A stretch of DNA of 64,000 bases, from NCBI RefSeq assembly GCF_014635825.1, contig NZ_BMDO01000004.1, forward strand, positions 62,001 through 126,000. Reading direction: 5' to 3'. Position 1 is the stretch's first letter. Each line of letters begins with the position of its first letter. Source of the DNA: Mucilaginibacter galii (GTDB lineage Bacteria; Bacteroidota; Bacteroidia; Sphingobacteriales; Sphingobacteriaceae). Made by a program: the position numbers and the translations under genes. Shown piece by piece: positions 45,653 to 54,834 of the stretch. Under the pieces are notes generated by a model. That model worked only from the letters and a program-made list of their open reading frames with translations. It searched no databases and was not told the origin of the DNA.

Positions 45653-45726
45653 TCAGGGTATAAGCAATAGTAATTGTTAAAGAACGATAAATTTTTGTAT
45701 TTGTTACCTTTATTGTAACAAGACCA

Positions 45727-47313
45727 TTACTTGCGCACAGTGGTTGTATCGGGTGTAATGAGTTTAACGCAAAGGTTTGTATAAAACTGGTTATCGGATG
45801 CGGATAGCTGGTAAGATGCTGCGTAGTAATTTTTAAATCCGGGCTGCTGTTGGTATGCTTTTGCATAAGGCTTTTTCAATGTTTGCTTAAATACACTGCC
45901 GGCATTTTTAAAATGGATAAAGAAGCTTACATTACAGCGTTGCGCCGTTAAGTTGTTAAACTCAATAAACTCTTCGCCCTTGCTAATAAATGCATTGTTA
46001 AGGTAGTTTTCCTTGTAGTTGCTTAGTTCGCGCTGGGTATTAGCTAACACCATGTAGTTATCCATGATCATGAAATATGGCCGCCTGAAAGGTGCAAGAG
46101 CATCACCTAATAAAAATAAGGGTACCTGGTTGTAATTAAGCTGGCCAATTTCATCATTAACCATATTACTAACGTTATTAAAAAACGGCCTGAGCGATGC
46201 GCCGTTCTTAACTTTAATAATAGCCAGCCTTTCCTGAAAACGAGTAGTCACTACAGCAAATTCATTATCAATCAGGCTTTTAAATTCTTTATCTAACTGT
46301 ACGCCGGTTTCCGCTTTAATTTGAGAAAACAGTTTAGATTTTTCTTTATCAAAACCTGCTTTTTGCTGCCATGCGGCCAGTAACTGCAAAAAATGTTTCA
46401 TATCGTCGACTGCGTAACTGTTGCTGTACGCAGTAGTTACAGGAAACAAGTTTACGAGCGACATAGGGACAGGTTTCATCCCCGTGAACAGATTGAGATA
46501 GCTGGTCGCCTTATTTTTGTTAACGCTGGTAAAACCGTTAAACATCAGGGCATCGCTTTTATAATTGAGGCTGAGTGCCGTAGTGGCCGGTAGTAAATCT
46601 AAACCTTTCCAAAGGTCAGTATTGTCGGTTTTGTATAATTGGGCAAGTAGCGGATTAAGTTGTGAATAGTTGATATACAAACTGCTCAACAGGGTAGAGT
46701 TTTGCTGGTCGGGCAGTAAACTGAAGGCACTTTTTTCGCTGGGTTTATATTTTAAGTCTTCTTCAATTAAGGCTCGCGAAAAGCTTCCTATCCATATATT
46801 GCTGCCGCGGTTGGCAAAGAAAAAATTTTTATCGAGCGAATCTATGTGAATGCTGTAAGCCTTTTTGCCTGAAATATTAAGTGAAGATAATTTAATGTTT
46901 GCTGCGGTCTTGCTTTTTAGCCATTCAGTTAACCCTTGATCTACGAGGCTTGACGCAGGCACGGTAAGCAGGTAATCTAAACTATCGGTTGCCTGTGGAT
47001 GAATAGAAATAAAAATATCTTCTGCCGAAAAGTGTTCTTTAAGCAATGGGTAACCTAACAGGGTATGACGCAAAGCATCCAGCTCTCGCATTTTTTGCTT
47101 ACCGGTTATTGAGGAGAACAGTTCACTTTTGCTATAGATGTCGTAAAAGCTGCTGTCGTTATTAAACTGAAAAATGAAAGCTGCGGATGCAGGAATAGTA
47201 TTAACAACCTGGTTTACCCGCTTGCCCGGAGGGTTGAGGTGTTTGAAATAGGTAAGCGTTATCATCACGGTAGCCGCTAATAAAATAAGGGTGATGATAA
47301 TCTGTCGTTTCAT
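45727..47313 (-). CDS. Membrane-anchored protein of unknown function (DUF3352-like)
   Basis: A 528-residue protein; start at ATG 47313 gives MKRQIIITLILLAATVMITLTYF, a single N-terminal transmembrane helix or uncleaved signal, then a large periplasmic or extracellular domain. Ordered segments such as NTIPASAAFIFQFNNDSSFY, SIHPQATDSLDYLLTVPAS and AYSNSYAVDDMKHFLQLL recall DUF3352-like proteins, but I do not recognise it with certainty. No catalytic motif is visible. It lies 75 nt upstream of the DUF5723 gene on the same strand, and the two may form a transcription unit. Confidence 0.6.
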   Translation of the reverse strand: MKRQIIITLILLAATVMITLTYFKHLNPPGKRVNQVVNTIPASAAFIFQFNNDSSFYDIYSKSELFSSITGKQKMRELDALRHTLLGYPLLKEHFSAEDIFISIHPQATDSLDYLLTVPASSLVDQGLTEWLKSKTAANIKLSSLNISGKKAYSIHIDSLDKNFFFANRGSNIWIGSFSRALIEEDLKYKPSEKSAFSLLPDQQNSTLLSSLYINYSQLNPLLAQLYKTDNTDLWKGLDLLPATTALSLNYKSDALMFNGFTSVNKNKATSYLNLFTGMKPVPMSLVNLFPVTTAYSNSYAVDDMKHFLQLLAAWQQKAGFDKEKSKLFSQIKAETGVQLDKEFKSLIDNEFAVVTTRFQERLAIIKVKNGASLRPFFNNVSNMVNDEIGQLNYNQVPLFLLGDALAPFRRPYFMIMDNYMVLANTQRELSNYKENYLNNAFISKGEEFIEFNNLTAQRCNVSFFIHFKNAGSVFKQTLKKPYAKAYQQQPGFKNYYAASYQLSASDNQFYTNLCVKLITPDTTTVRK

Positions 47314-47403
47314 AATTTTATAATTAGGCAAATGTAGAATTTTTACCTTGTGCCAATAAAGGAATACGTGCAATTGGTTAATTTAGCTGCATATAACCTG
47401 TAC

Positions 47404-47790
47404 ATGAATAAAAAAATTGTTGTAACTGCGGCTATATTAGGTATGGTGGCTGTTATTACCGGGGCTTTTGGTGCACACGCGCTTAAAGAGCTGGTAACTC
47501 CCAAATATTTGCAAACCTGGGGTACAGCTGTTCAATATCATTTTTACCATGTTTTTGCGTTATTATTTCTGGCAGTTCTCAATCGCTCAAGTAGTAAACT
47601 AATAAACACCAGTTACTGGTTATTTACCTTAGGCATTCTTTTGTTTTCGGGCTCGTTGTATGCGTTAACGCTCCTTAGTATTCATCCATCGGGCGTAATG
47701 AGTATACTTGGCCCTATAACACCCTTAGGCGGTGTACTGTTCATAGTCGGCTGGTTTACCCTGGCGCTGGCTGCCTGGAAAGAAAAATAA
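47404..47790 (+). CDS. DUF423 family membrane protein (YgdD/YwdK-like)
   Basis: A 128-residue membrane protein with four predicted helices. Start at ATG 47404 (MNKKIVVTAAILGMVAVITGAFGAHALK) as in the family; the preceding in-frame ATG would add 18 residues in the region shared with the divergent gene's promoter. The motif GAFGAHALKE and the W-G-T-A-V-Q-Y-H-F-Y-H block are diagnostic, as is the ending PLGGVLFIVGWFTLALAA. Function unknown. The stop is followed after only 1 nt by the ATG of priA, so the two are translated from one mRNA. Confidence 0.92.
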   Translation: MNKKIVVTAAILGMVAVITGAFGAHALKELVTPKYLQTWGTAVQYHFYHVFALLFLAVLNRSSSKLINTSYWLFTLGILLFSGSLYALTLLSIHPSGVMSILGPITPLGGVLFIVGWFTLALAAWKEK

Positions 47791-47791
47791 C

Positions 47792-50278
47792 ATGTTAGAA
47801 TTTAATGAAACTCAACATACCGATCGAATTACGCTTTTTGCCGAGGTAATACTGCCTTTGGCTATTTCCAAAAACTATACGTACCGTGTGCCTTACGAGT
47901 TGAATGATGTGGTAGAAGTAGGTAAGCGGGTAGTAGTGCAGTTTGGCAAAAGCAAATTGTATACTGCTGTTATTAATGATATTACCGAGGTTGCTCCCGA
48001 AAGATACCAGGCCAAATACTTAATGGAAGTGCTGGACGACCGCCCCGTGGTTACCACCCAGCAACTCGACTTTTGGAAATGGCTGGCCGATTATTACCTA
48101 TGCAATACCGGCGAAGTAATGGCCGCTGCCCTGCCTGCGGCCCTCAAACTGGCCAGCGAAACCCGCATCATGTTAAACCCTGACGGCGAGGTAGACCGCT
48201 CGCTGCTGCACGATAAAGAGTTTTTAATTGTTGATGCGCTCGACATTCAGCCTATACTCACCGTGAGCGATATTGTAAAACTGCTGGGGCAAAAGATCGT
48301 GATGCCGGTGCTCAAATCGATGTTCGATAAGAACATTATTCATATTTCTGAAGAAGTAAGCGAGCGGTATAAACCTCGTAAACGTGCCTACGTCAGGCTC
48401 AATCCTTTTTATCAGGATCAGGAAATGCTAAAGGAGTTGTTTGTTCAGTTAGAACGTCGGGCGCCCAAGCAAGCCGATGCGGTACTCGCCTACATCAAAC
48501 TATCGCGCGAGCAGAAGCAGATCTCCAAAAATGATTTGATGGAAGCCAGCGGAGTAGGTGCGTCCATCATAAAATCGCTGACAGAAAAAGAGGTATTCTT
48601 CATCGAAGAAAAGAATGTTAGCCGGCTTTACTATGAAGATAACAGTGAGTTTGCAACTTTTGAGTTAAGCGATGTGCAGCAAAATGTTTTAGAAGATATA
48701 CAAGACCAGTTCAAGCAAAAAGAAGTGGTTTTGCTGCATGGCGTAACATCCTCGGGTAAGACGGAGATCTACATCAGGCTGGTAGAAGAGGCCATTGCTG
48801 CTGGTAAACAGGTGTTGTATCTACTACCCGAAATTGCTTTGACCACGCATGTAATTGAGCGTTTGCGCAAATATTTCGGTAACGATATTGGTGTTTACCA
48901 TTCCCGTTTTAATGATAATGAGCGGGTAGAGGTTTGGCAAAAAGTTTTAAACCATGAGTATAAGGTAGTGCTGGGTGCCCGGTCGTCCGTATTTTTACCG
49001 TTCGATAATTTGGGATTAGTGATTATTGATGAGGAGCACGAAACCTCGTACAAGCAGTTTGACCCTGCCCCGCGTTATAATGCACGCGATGCTGCCATCT
49101 ACCTGGCCAACCGTTATCAGGCCAAAGTGCTGCTGGGTTCGGCCACACCTTCGTTCGAATCTTATTTTAACGCCCGTACCAAAAAGTACGGCTTCGCCGA
49201 GTTAACGGAGCGCTTTGGCGGTGTAAGCTTGCCCGAAACGAAAGTGGTTAGCATTACCGAAGAGATGAAACGTAAAACCATGCAGTCGCATTTTACCAGT
49301 GTGCTCATGGAAGCTATTGAGGAAGCCTTAAAAAGTAAAGAACAGGTAATTCTTTTTCAAAACCGCCGCGGTTATGCTCCTGTGCTGGTTTGCCGCGTTT
49401 GTGCTTTCACACCCCGTTGCATTAATTGCGATGTAAGCTTAACTTACCATAAAAGCAGCAGCCATTTGCATTGCCATTATTGCGGCTATAAAGAAGAATC
49501 ATTGAGTATTTGCCCCGCTTGCGGCTCTACGCATCTGGAGTATAAAGGCTTCGGTACCGAGAAGATCGAGGACGAACTGCAGGTGCTTTTGCCTGATGCT
49601 CGCATTGCCCGTATGGACCTGGATACCACCCGTGCACGTAATGCTTATCAAAACCTGCTGAACGACTTAGAAGAAAAACGTATAGACATATTGGTGGGTA
49701 CCCAGATGGTGGCTAAGGGGCTGGATTTTTCGGACGTAACGGTTATTGGCATCATCAACGCCGACAGCTTATTAAAATACCCCGACTACCGTGCTAACGA
49801 ACGCAGTTTTCAAATGCTGGCACAGGTAAGCGGTAGGGCAGGGCGCCGTGGTAAGCAGGGAAAGGTAGTTATACAAACATACAACCCCGAGCACCGCGTA
49901 ATTGACCAGGTGATTCGTAATGATTATAAGGAGCTGTATTTAACTGAGATAGAAGAGCGAAAAAGCTTTAAGTATCCTCCGTTTTACCGCATTATACAAA
50001 TGGATATCAAACACCGGGATGCCGAGAAGCTGTATCACCAGGCAGAATATTTGGGCGTTGAGCTGCGCAAGCATTTCGGCGACCGGGTTATAGGGCCCGA
50101 GTATCCGCTTATCAGCCGTATCCGTAATTTCTACATTAAATCTATCATGCTCAAATTTGAGCGCGATACTATTTCCATCGTGAAAGTGAAAGCCGTTATC
50201 CGCGATGTTATACAGGAGTTTCAAACCACCAAGCTAAGCAAAGGCTGCATTGTGCAACCCGATGTTGATCCTTATTAA
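47792..50278 (+). CDS. priA: Primosomal protein N' (replication restart helicase PriA)
   Basis: DNA helicase that reloads the replisome at stalled forks; 828 residues. N-terminal 3'-binding domain (about 10-110). Superfamily 2 helicase core with Walker A in HGVTSSGKTEIYIR, Walker B DEEH in VIIDEEHETSYKQ, and the conserved GSATPS. The zinc domain has paired cysteines in CRVCAFTPRCINC and CHYCGYKEES...CPACGS. Motifs V/VI appear as GTQMVAKGLDF and VSGRAGRRGK. Complete; about 90 residues longer than the E. coli enzyme, mostly in the N-terminal half, as in other Bacteroidota. Cotranscribed with DUF423. Confidence 0.97.
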   Translation: MLEFNETQHTDRITLFAEVILPLAISKNYTYRVPYELNDVVEVGKRVVVQFGKSKLYTAVINDITEVAPERYQAKYLMEVLDDRPVVTTQQLDFWKWLADYYLCNTGEVMAAALPAALKLASETRIMLNPDGEVDRSLLHDKEFLIVDALDIQPILTVSDIVKLLGQKIVMPVLKSMFDKNIIHISEEVSERYKPRKRAYVRLNPFYQDQEMLKELFVQLERRAPKQADAVLAYIKLSREQKQISKNDLMEASGVGASIIKSLTEKEVFFIEEKNVSRLYYEDNSEFATFELSDVQQNVLEDIQDQFKQKEVVLLHGVTSSGKTEIYIRLVEEAIAAGKQVLYLLPEIALTTHVIERLRKYFGNDIGVYHSRFNDNERVEVWQKVLNHEYKVVLGARSSVFLPFDNLGLVIIDEEHETSYKQFDPAPRYNARDAAIYLANRYQAKVLLGSATPSFESYFNARTKKYGFAELTERFGGVSLPETKVVSITEEMKRKTMQSHFTSVLMEAIEEALKSKEQVILFQNRRGYAPVLVCRVCAFTPRCINCDVSLTYHKSSSHLHCHYCGYKEESLSICPACGSTHLEYKGFGTEKIEDELQVLLPDARIARMDLDTTRARNAYQNLLNDLEEKRIDILVGTQMVAKGLDFSDVTVIGIINADSLLKYPDYRANERSFQMLAQVSGRAGRRGKQGKVVIQTYNPEHRVIDQVIRNDYKELYLTEIEERKSFKYPPFYRIIQMDIKHRDAEKLYHQAEYLGVELRKHFGDRVIGPEYPLISRIRNFYIKSIMLKFERDTISIVKVKAVIRDVIQEFQTTKLSKGCIVQPDVDPY

Positions 50279-50464
50279 ATCGATTGCCTCCTTAACCTGA
50301 TTTGCCGTGATAATAGCTGTGTAGCCTATACAGGGACTTGCTTGATTCTATTGAATAAGAATTATTTTTACTTGGCTATTTACCAATCCATTAAATGAAT
50401 GAGGGTTAATTGTTGACGGCAAATCTTCTCAAATGGTCATTTTTAGCTTAGATTTGTCGTAGAA

Positions 50465-51121
50465 ATGGCTTATAAGTTTATAGATAATTATCGCGAAAAA
50501 GGTGCACGTAAACGGCTTGTTGAACTGCTGAAAAAGAAAGGTATTGAAGATGAGCAGGTGTTGCAGGCTATTAATAAAGTACCCCGTCATTTCTTTTTTG
50601 ATGAAACTTTCTGGAATCAGGCCTATAAAGATATTGCCTTCCCGATAGGTGAGGGGCAAACCATTTCGCAGCCCTACACGGTGGCTTACCAGTCTGAATT
50701 GTTGCATATTCACAAAGGACAAAAGGTATTAGAAATAGGTACCGGCTGCGGCTACCAAACTTGCGTTTTGTTAGAGTTAGGTGCCAGCGTTTATACCATT
50801 GAACGCCAGGAAAAACTTTACGAGCGTACTATACAGGTACTGCCTTACATGGGCTATAAACCGCACTTCTTCCTGGGCGATGGCTCCAAAGGTATTGAGG
50901 CACACGCCCCTTACGATAAGATTATTGTAACTGCCGGAGCACCAACGGTACCCGAGGTTTTATTGCGCCAGCTCAATATAGGTGGCTTATTGGTTATACC
51001 TGTAGGAGACGAAAAGGAGCAAAAGATGATCACCATTTTAAAGGTTGCTGAAAACGACTATGAAAAGGTAGTTTTAGATACTTTCAGATTTGTGCCTTTA
51101 GTAGGAGATAAGGCTTGGTAG
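50465..51121 (+). CDS. pcm: Protein-L-isoaspartate O-methyltransferase
   Basis: Cytoplasmic repair enzyme of 218 residues that methylates isoaspartyl residues in aged proteins. The family opening VPRHFFFDETFWNQAYKD is followed by PIGEGQTISQPYTVA, the SAM-binding VLEIGTGCGYQT, and DKIIVTAGAP. The end (VLIPVG-like LLVIPVGDEKEQKM) is conserved. A TAGATTTG -7-like element at 50449-50456 precedes the start by 8 nt, so the mRNA leader may be extremely short. Followed by a purine/pyrimidine inverted repeat. Confidence 0.95.
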   Translation: MAYKFIDNYREKGARKRLVELLKKKGIEDEQVLQAINKVPRHFFFDETFWNQAYKDIAFPIGEGQTISQPYTVAYQSELLHIHKGQKVLEIGTGCGYQTCVLLELGASVYTIERQEKLYERTIQVLPYMGYKPHFFLGDGSKGIEAHAPYDKIIVTAGAPTVPEVLLRQLNIGGLLVIPVGDEKEQKMITILKVAENDYEKVVLDTFRFVPLVGDKAW

Positions 51122-51202
51122 AGCTAAGAGCCAAGAAACGAGAGCCAAGATTGAAAACTAAGTAGTCTTGTTTCTTGTCTCTTATCTCTCGGTTCTTTCG
51201 TT
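51121..51202. repeat. Purine/pyrimidine-biased inverted repeat
   Basis: The left arm is purine-rich (GAGCCAAGAAACGAGAGCCAAG) and the right arm pyrimidine-rich (CTTGTTTCTTGTCTCTTATC), which can pair as an imperfect hairpin of about 25 bp. It lies between convergent pcm and smpB and may act as a bidirectional transcription end; similar GAGCCAAGA-type elements occur in related genomes (from memory). Confidence 0.45.
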
Positions 51203-51204
51203 AA

Positions 51205-51654
51205 TTATCTCTTCATTGCCCTATCCATTTCCACTTTTACATCGCGCTCTTTCATGGTTTCGCGTTTATCAAAGGTTTTTTTACCTTGGGCAAGACCAAT
51301 CTTTAATTTGGCAAAACCACGCTCGCTAATAAACATCGCCAGTGGGATAATGGTCAACCCTTTTTCTTCGGTACGGGTTTTTAGCTTTTTAAGTTCTTTT
51401 TTATTGAGGAGCAATACGCGGTCGCGTTTGTACTCGTGGTTGTAAAATGAGCCATGCGTATATTCAGATATGTGCATGTTTCGCACATACAACTGCTCGT
51501 TAATGAAAGTACAAAAGGCATCGCCCAGGTTTACTTTGCCTTCGCGGATAGATTTGATCTCGGTGCCAAGTAACTTAATACCGGCGGTATACTCATCTAA
51601 TATAGCGTATTCAAAATATGCTTTTTTATTTTTAATGTAAAGTTGTTCGTTCAT
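51205..51654 (-). CDS. smpB: SsrA-binding protein
   Basis: Partner of tmRNA in trans-translation, 149 residues, with an OB-fold. Family blocks: KNKKAYFEYAILDEYTAGIKLLGTEIKSIREGKVNLGDAF, then FYNHEYKRDRVLLLNKKEL, and the basic C-terminal tail (GKKTFDKRETMKERDVKVEMDRAMKR) that folds into the ribosomal mRNA path. All typical. No ssrA gene was recognised close by. Convergent with pcm. Confidence 0.97.
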   Translation of the reverse strand: MNEQLYIKNKKAYFEYAILDEYTAGIKLLGTEIKSIREGKVNLGDAFCTFINEQLYVRNMHISEYTHGSFYNHEYKRDRVLLLNKKELKKLKTRTEEKGLTIIPLAMFISERGFAKLKIGLAQGKKTFDKRETMKERDVKVEMDRAMKR

Positions 51655-51677
51655 GGCTGAGCCTGCAAATATGCAAA

Positions 51678-53561
51678 TTATTTTTTGGGTGCTTTTACCA
51701 CCAGCACCGGTACATTTACCAAGTGCCTTACTGTATCAACAGTAGTGCCATAAATGAGATCTTTAACCGCTTTATGCCCGTGCGACCCCATGACCAAAAA
51801 ATCGATAGCTTCCTGGTTTACTACTGCGGCTATCGCTTGTCCACGTGCACCATAACCAATATGTGCTACGGCATTGTAGCCCAACTCTTTTAGCGCGCTC
51901 ACATACTGCTCCATATTATCAAAGTCGCTTTGCGTTTCATAATCCATAACCTGTGTGCCATGATAACGTGCACCTGCAGTTTCAACCACATGGATAAGCG
52001 TGTAAGAGGCTTTTTTGCCTCCCTGCATTAGCGCATGTTTAATAGAAGTTTGGTCGTTTTTTGAAAAGTCGATAGCTACGCCAATATGGCTATATGCAAT
52101 TACATCCACATCACCAATTGCAGATGCAATACCATGAGGAATACTGGCCACCTCGGTTTGCCGCTTGCTAATAAAGGGTTTTACGAACACGTAAACCAGC
52201 AACACACCTACAGCCAAAGCCAGCGGAACAACCAGGAAGTGGATGATAAAGCCCGAATCGCGATTAGCTTCGCTCCATTTTGTGATTTCTTCAATTACCA
52301 AGCGGCCGTTTAAAACCACAATAAGTAAGGCACAAAGCCAGGCCAGCACTTTAATATACGGCTTAATTACAAAGTTGCCCATCGTTAGCTTATCCGACGT
52401 GAAATGGATAAGCGGTATCACCGCAAAGCCTAACTGCAAGCTCAATATTACTTGGCTTAGTACCAGCAAGCGGCTTAAACCGGTTTCGCCGGCGTACAGC
52501 AAGGTTAAAAAAGCTGGTATAATGGCCAGCATTCGGGTAAGCAACCTACGTAGCCATGGAGCTATACGTAAGTTTAAGTGCCCCTCCATAATGATTTGGC
52601 CAGCAAGAGTTCCTGTAATGGTAGAGCTTTGTCCGGCAGCTATCAACGCAATGGCAAACAATTTAGGTGCTAAACTGCCGAATATATTGCTCAACAATTT
52701 ATGAGCATCTTCTATTTCAGCAATTTGATGGTAGCCATTTCTGAAAAATGCACTGGCGGCCAGTATTAAAATGGCGGCGTTTACTAAAAATGCCAGGTTT
52801 AGTGCAATGGTGGTATCCCATAAATTAAACTTTAAAGCACTGCGGATGCCCTTATCGCTGCGGTCAATTTTACGGGTTTGCACCAGCGAGGAGTGAAGGT
52901 ACAGGTTATGCGGCATTACCGTGGCTCCAATAATACCAATGGCAATGTACAGGGCATCATTGTTCATGGCCGTTGGTAAAAAGCCCTTAGCCAGTTCGGG
53001 CAAATCGGGTTTTACAATGATCATCTCTATCAGGAAAGATAAACCTACAATGAAAATGAGCGATACAATAAACCCTTCTAAACGGCGCATACCTTTATTG
53101 AGCAAGAATAGCAGGAGCAAGGTATCAAGCATCGTAATAGAAACACCCCATATTAGCGGTAGTCCGAATAGTAATTGCAAGCCAATAGCCATACCAATGA
53201 TCTCGGCCAAATCGCAGGCTATAATGGCTATTTGAGCCAGTACGTACAGACAAAAATTAACAAAGCGTGGGTAGGTTTTTTTTGAGGCTTGTGCAATATC
53301 CAATCCGCGTACAATACCCAACCTTGCGCTTAACGATTGCAATAGTAAAGCAATGAGGTTCGACATGAGCAGCACCCAAATCAATCTGTACCCAAACTGA
53401 CTGCCCGCCTGTAAATCCGTAGCCCAGTTGCCGGGATCCATATATCCCACACTAATTAGGTAAGCAGGACCAATAAAGGCCATTACTTTACGCCAGCCTG
53501 TCTTATTCTCTGTTTCTACCGAGCCGTGTACACTGCCTAAAGATTCGCTGTTAGTACTCAT
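51678..53561 (-). CDS. mntH: NRAMP divalent metal transporter fused to a universal stress protein domain
   Basis: Proton-coupled Mn2+/Fe2+ importer in the inner membrane, 627 residues. NRAMP core of 11 helices (about 30-465): metal-binding motifs DPGN in YMDPGNWATDL (TM1) and MPH in TVMPHNLYLHS (TM6). From about residue 493 to the end is a complete UspA domain; its ATP-binding motif GxxG-x9-G(S/T) is GSHG...GT at 592-606, ending VPVLVVKAPKK. Fusion of transporter and nucleotide-binding USP domain suggests regulation by cellular ATP or related nucleotide (inference). Its start overlaps the mntR-like regulator's stop by 4 nt, so the two are coupled. Confidence 0.95.
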   Translation of the reverse strand: MSTNSESLGSVHGSVETENKTGWRKVMAFIGPAYLISVGYMDPGNWATDLQAGSQFGYRLIWVLLMSNLIALLLQSLSARLGIVRGLDIAQASKKTYPRFVNFCLYVLAQIAIIACDLAEIIGMAIGLQLLFGLPLIWGVSITMLDTLLLLFLLNKGMRRLEGFIVSLIFIVGLSFLIEMIIVKPDLPELAKGFLPTAMNNDALYIAIGIIGATVMPHNLYLHSSLVQTRKIDRSDKGIRSALKFNLWDTTIALNLAFLVNAAILILAASAFFRNGYHQIAEIEDAHKLLSNIFGSLAPKLFAIALIAAGQSSTITGTLAGQIIMEGHLNLRIAPWLRRLLTRMLAIIPAFLTLLYAGETGLSRLLVLSQVILSLQLGFAVIPLIHFTSDKLTMGNFVIKPYIKVLAWLCALLIVVLNGRLVIEEITKWSEANRDSGFIIHFLVVPLALAVGVLLVYVFVKPFISKRQTEVASIPHGIASAIGDVDVIAYSHIGVAIDFSKNDQTSIKHALMQGGKKASYTLIHVVETAGARYHGTQVMDYETQSDFDNMEQYVSALKELGYNAVAHIGYGARGQAIAAVVNQEAIDFLVMGSHGHKAVKDLIYGTTVDTVRHLVNVPVLVVKAPKK

Positions 53562-54208
53562 ATTGCAATCAATATATTTTTAGCCACTTCGCGGCTGATG
53601 TTCATTTCTTTATTTGTCGTCTTTAACGAAACCGAAATATCATAATCGCTTAAATCGGTTACGGTAATGGTTTCGCCTATTATTAATTGTGTTTTTTCGA
53701 GGTACTGCAAAAAAGCAGGAGAGTGGTCGGCCACACCGGCAATTATGCCGCTTTGATGCTTTGATAGCTGCAACGCCGGTTGTAACTGCTGATTGATGAT
53801 TTGCCCTTTATTATTTGGTATGGGGTCGCCGTGAGGATCGTAAGCCGGGCAGCCCATAAACTCATCGAGCCGGTCTATCAATTTGGCTGAAGAAATATGC
53901 TCCAGTTCTTCTGCCATATCATGCACTTCATCCCACTTAAAATTTAATTTTTCTACCAGGAAACATTCCCATAAGCGATGCTTGCGTACAATACCCAAGG
54001 CAATACTTTCACCATTAGTAGTTAAAGTAACACCCTGATAACGTGCGTAGTGAATGAGTTTTTTATCGCTCAGTTTCTTTAGCATATCGGTTACTGAGGC
54101 CGCTTTGGTACCCAAGGATGCCGCAATATCATTTGTTGTAGCACTTTGCCTGCGCACGAGCAAATGATAGATGGCTTTAAGGTAGTTTTCTTCTGTAAAT
54201 GAGTGCAT
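53558..54208 (-). CDS. Metal-dependent transcriptional regulator of the DtxR/MntR family
   Basis: A 216-residue repressor. N-terminal winged helix (YLKAIYHLLVRRQSATTNDIAASLGTKAASVTDMLKKLSDKKLIHY) is followed by the dimerisation/metal domain with RKHRLWECFLVEKL and EELEHISSAKLIDRLDEF, holding the metal ligands typical of DtxR. The C-terminal FeoA/SH3-like domain (about 150-216) is present. Binds metal and represses uptake genes; the transporter it overlaps is its obvious target, and a DtxR-like box lies in front of it. Mn2+ versus Fe2+ specificity cannot be decided by sight. Confidence 0.93.
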   Translation of the reverse strand: MHSFTEENYLKAIYHLLVRRQSATTNDIAASLGTKAASVTDMLKKLSDKKLIHYARYQGVTLTTNGESIALGIVRKHRLWECFLVEKLNFKWDEVHDMAEELEHISSAKLIDRLDEFMGCPAYDPHGDPIPNNKGQIINQQLQPALQLSKHQSGIIAGVADHSPAFLQYLEKTQLIIGETITVTDLSDYDISVSLKTTNKEMNISREVAKNILIAI

Positions 54209-54230
54209 TTATACAAATCTAATATAAAAT

Positions 54231-54249
54231 TTAGATTAGCCTAAATTTT
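54231..54249. promoter_or_regulatory. DtxR/MntR-box-like operator
   Basis: TTAGATTAGCCTAAATTTT matches 14 of 19 positions of the DtxR/IdeR consensus TTAGGTTAGSCTAACCTAA, including the central TTAGCCTAA core. It sits 22 nt upstream of the regulator's start and would autoregulate the regulator-transporter operon. The same region is about 80 nt from the divergent Lrp gene, which could also be affected. Confidence 0.72.
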
Positions 54250-54329
54250 TAAACTTAAAGAATTAACTTTTGTTTATCATATTGCATAAAAAATTTTATT
54301 TTGTGAAATCCTGATATATCTTTGTAAAC

Positions 54330-54800
54330 ATGGGTGCCGAATTAGATAAGATAGACTTACAAATACTTAAAATACTTCAAGAGAACGGACGTATTACCAA
54401 CCTGCAACTTTCAAACGAAATAGGACTATCGCCTGCACCTACCTTGGAGCGCGTGCGTAAACTTGAAAATGCAGAATATATTAAAAGTTACCATGCACTG
54501 GTGGACGAGGAAAAGCTTGGCCTGGGTATCAAAACGTTTATACAGGTTTCGCTCGATTTTCATAAAAGTAACACGATTGATATTTTCCTGAAGGAAATAC
54601 AAAAGATCAAAGAAATTACGGAGTGCCACCACGTTACCGGTCAATGTGATTTTTTGCTGAAGGTTTACGTGCGCGATATTAAATTGTATGAGCAACTCAT
54701 TATGGATAAGATAAGCCGCATCCCCGTGGTTAAAACTTTTCAGACCATGATGATCATGTCTACCAGTAAAAAAGAACCTACGGTGCCGTTGGAGTACTAA
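54330..54800 (+). CDS. Lrp/AsnC family transcriptional regulator
   Basis: A 156-residue leucine-responsive-type regulator. HTH domain (LDKIDLQILKILQENGRITNLQLSNEIGLSPAPTLERVRKLE) at the N-terminus, followed by the RAM/AsnC ligand-binding domain (FIQVSLDFHKSNT... CHHVTGQCDFLLKVYVRD). Probably octameric and amino-acid-responsive. A TATCTTTG element at 54317-54324 is only 5 nt before the ATG, implying a nearly leaderless mRNA. Divergent from the metal regulator; its targets are unknown. Confidence 0.93.
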   Translation: MGAELDKIDLQILKILQENGRITNLQLSNEIGLSPAPTLERVRKLENAEYIKSYHALVDEEKLGLGIKTFIQVSLDFHKSNTIDIFLKEIQKIKEITECHHVTGQCDFLLKVYVRDIKLYEQLIMDKISRIPVVKTFQTMMIMSTSKKEPTVPLEY

Positions 54801-54834
54801 TTTTCAATCAAAATCCTGATACTATTCATACGCA

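Noticed and set aside
51205..51660. tmRNA (ssrA) next to smpB
   Set aside because: No tRNA-like acceptor arm or tag-peptide frame was recognised in the flanks, and the space on both sides is too small.
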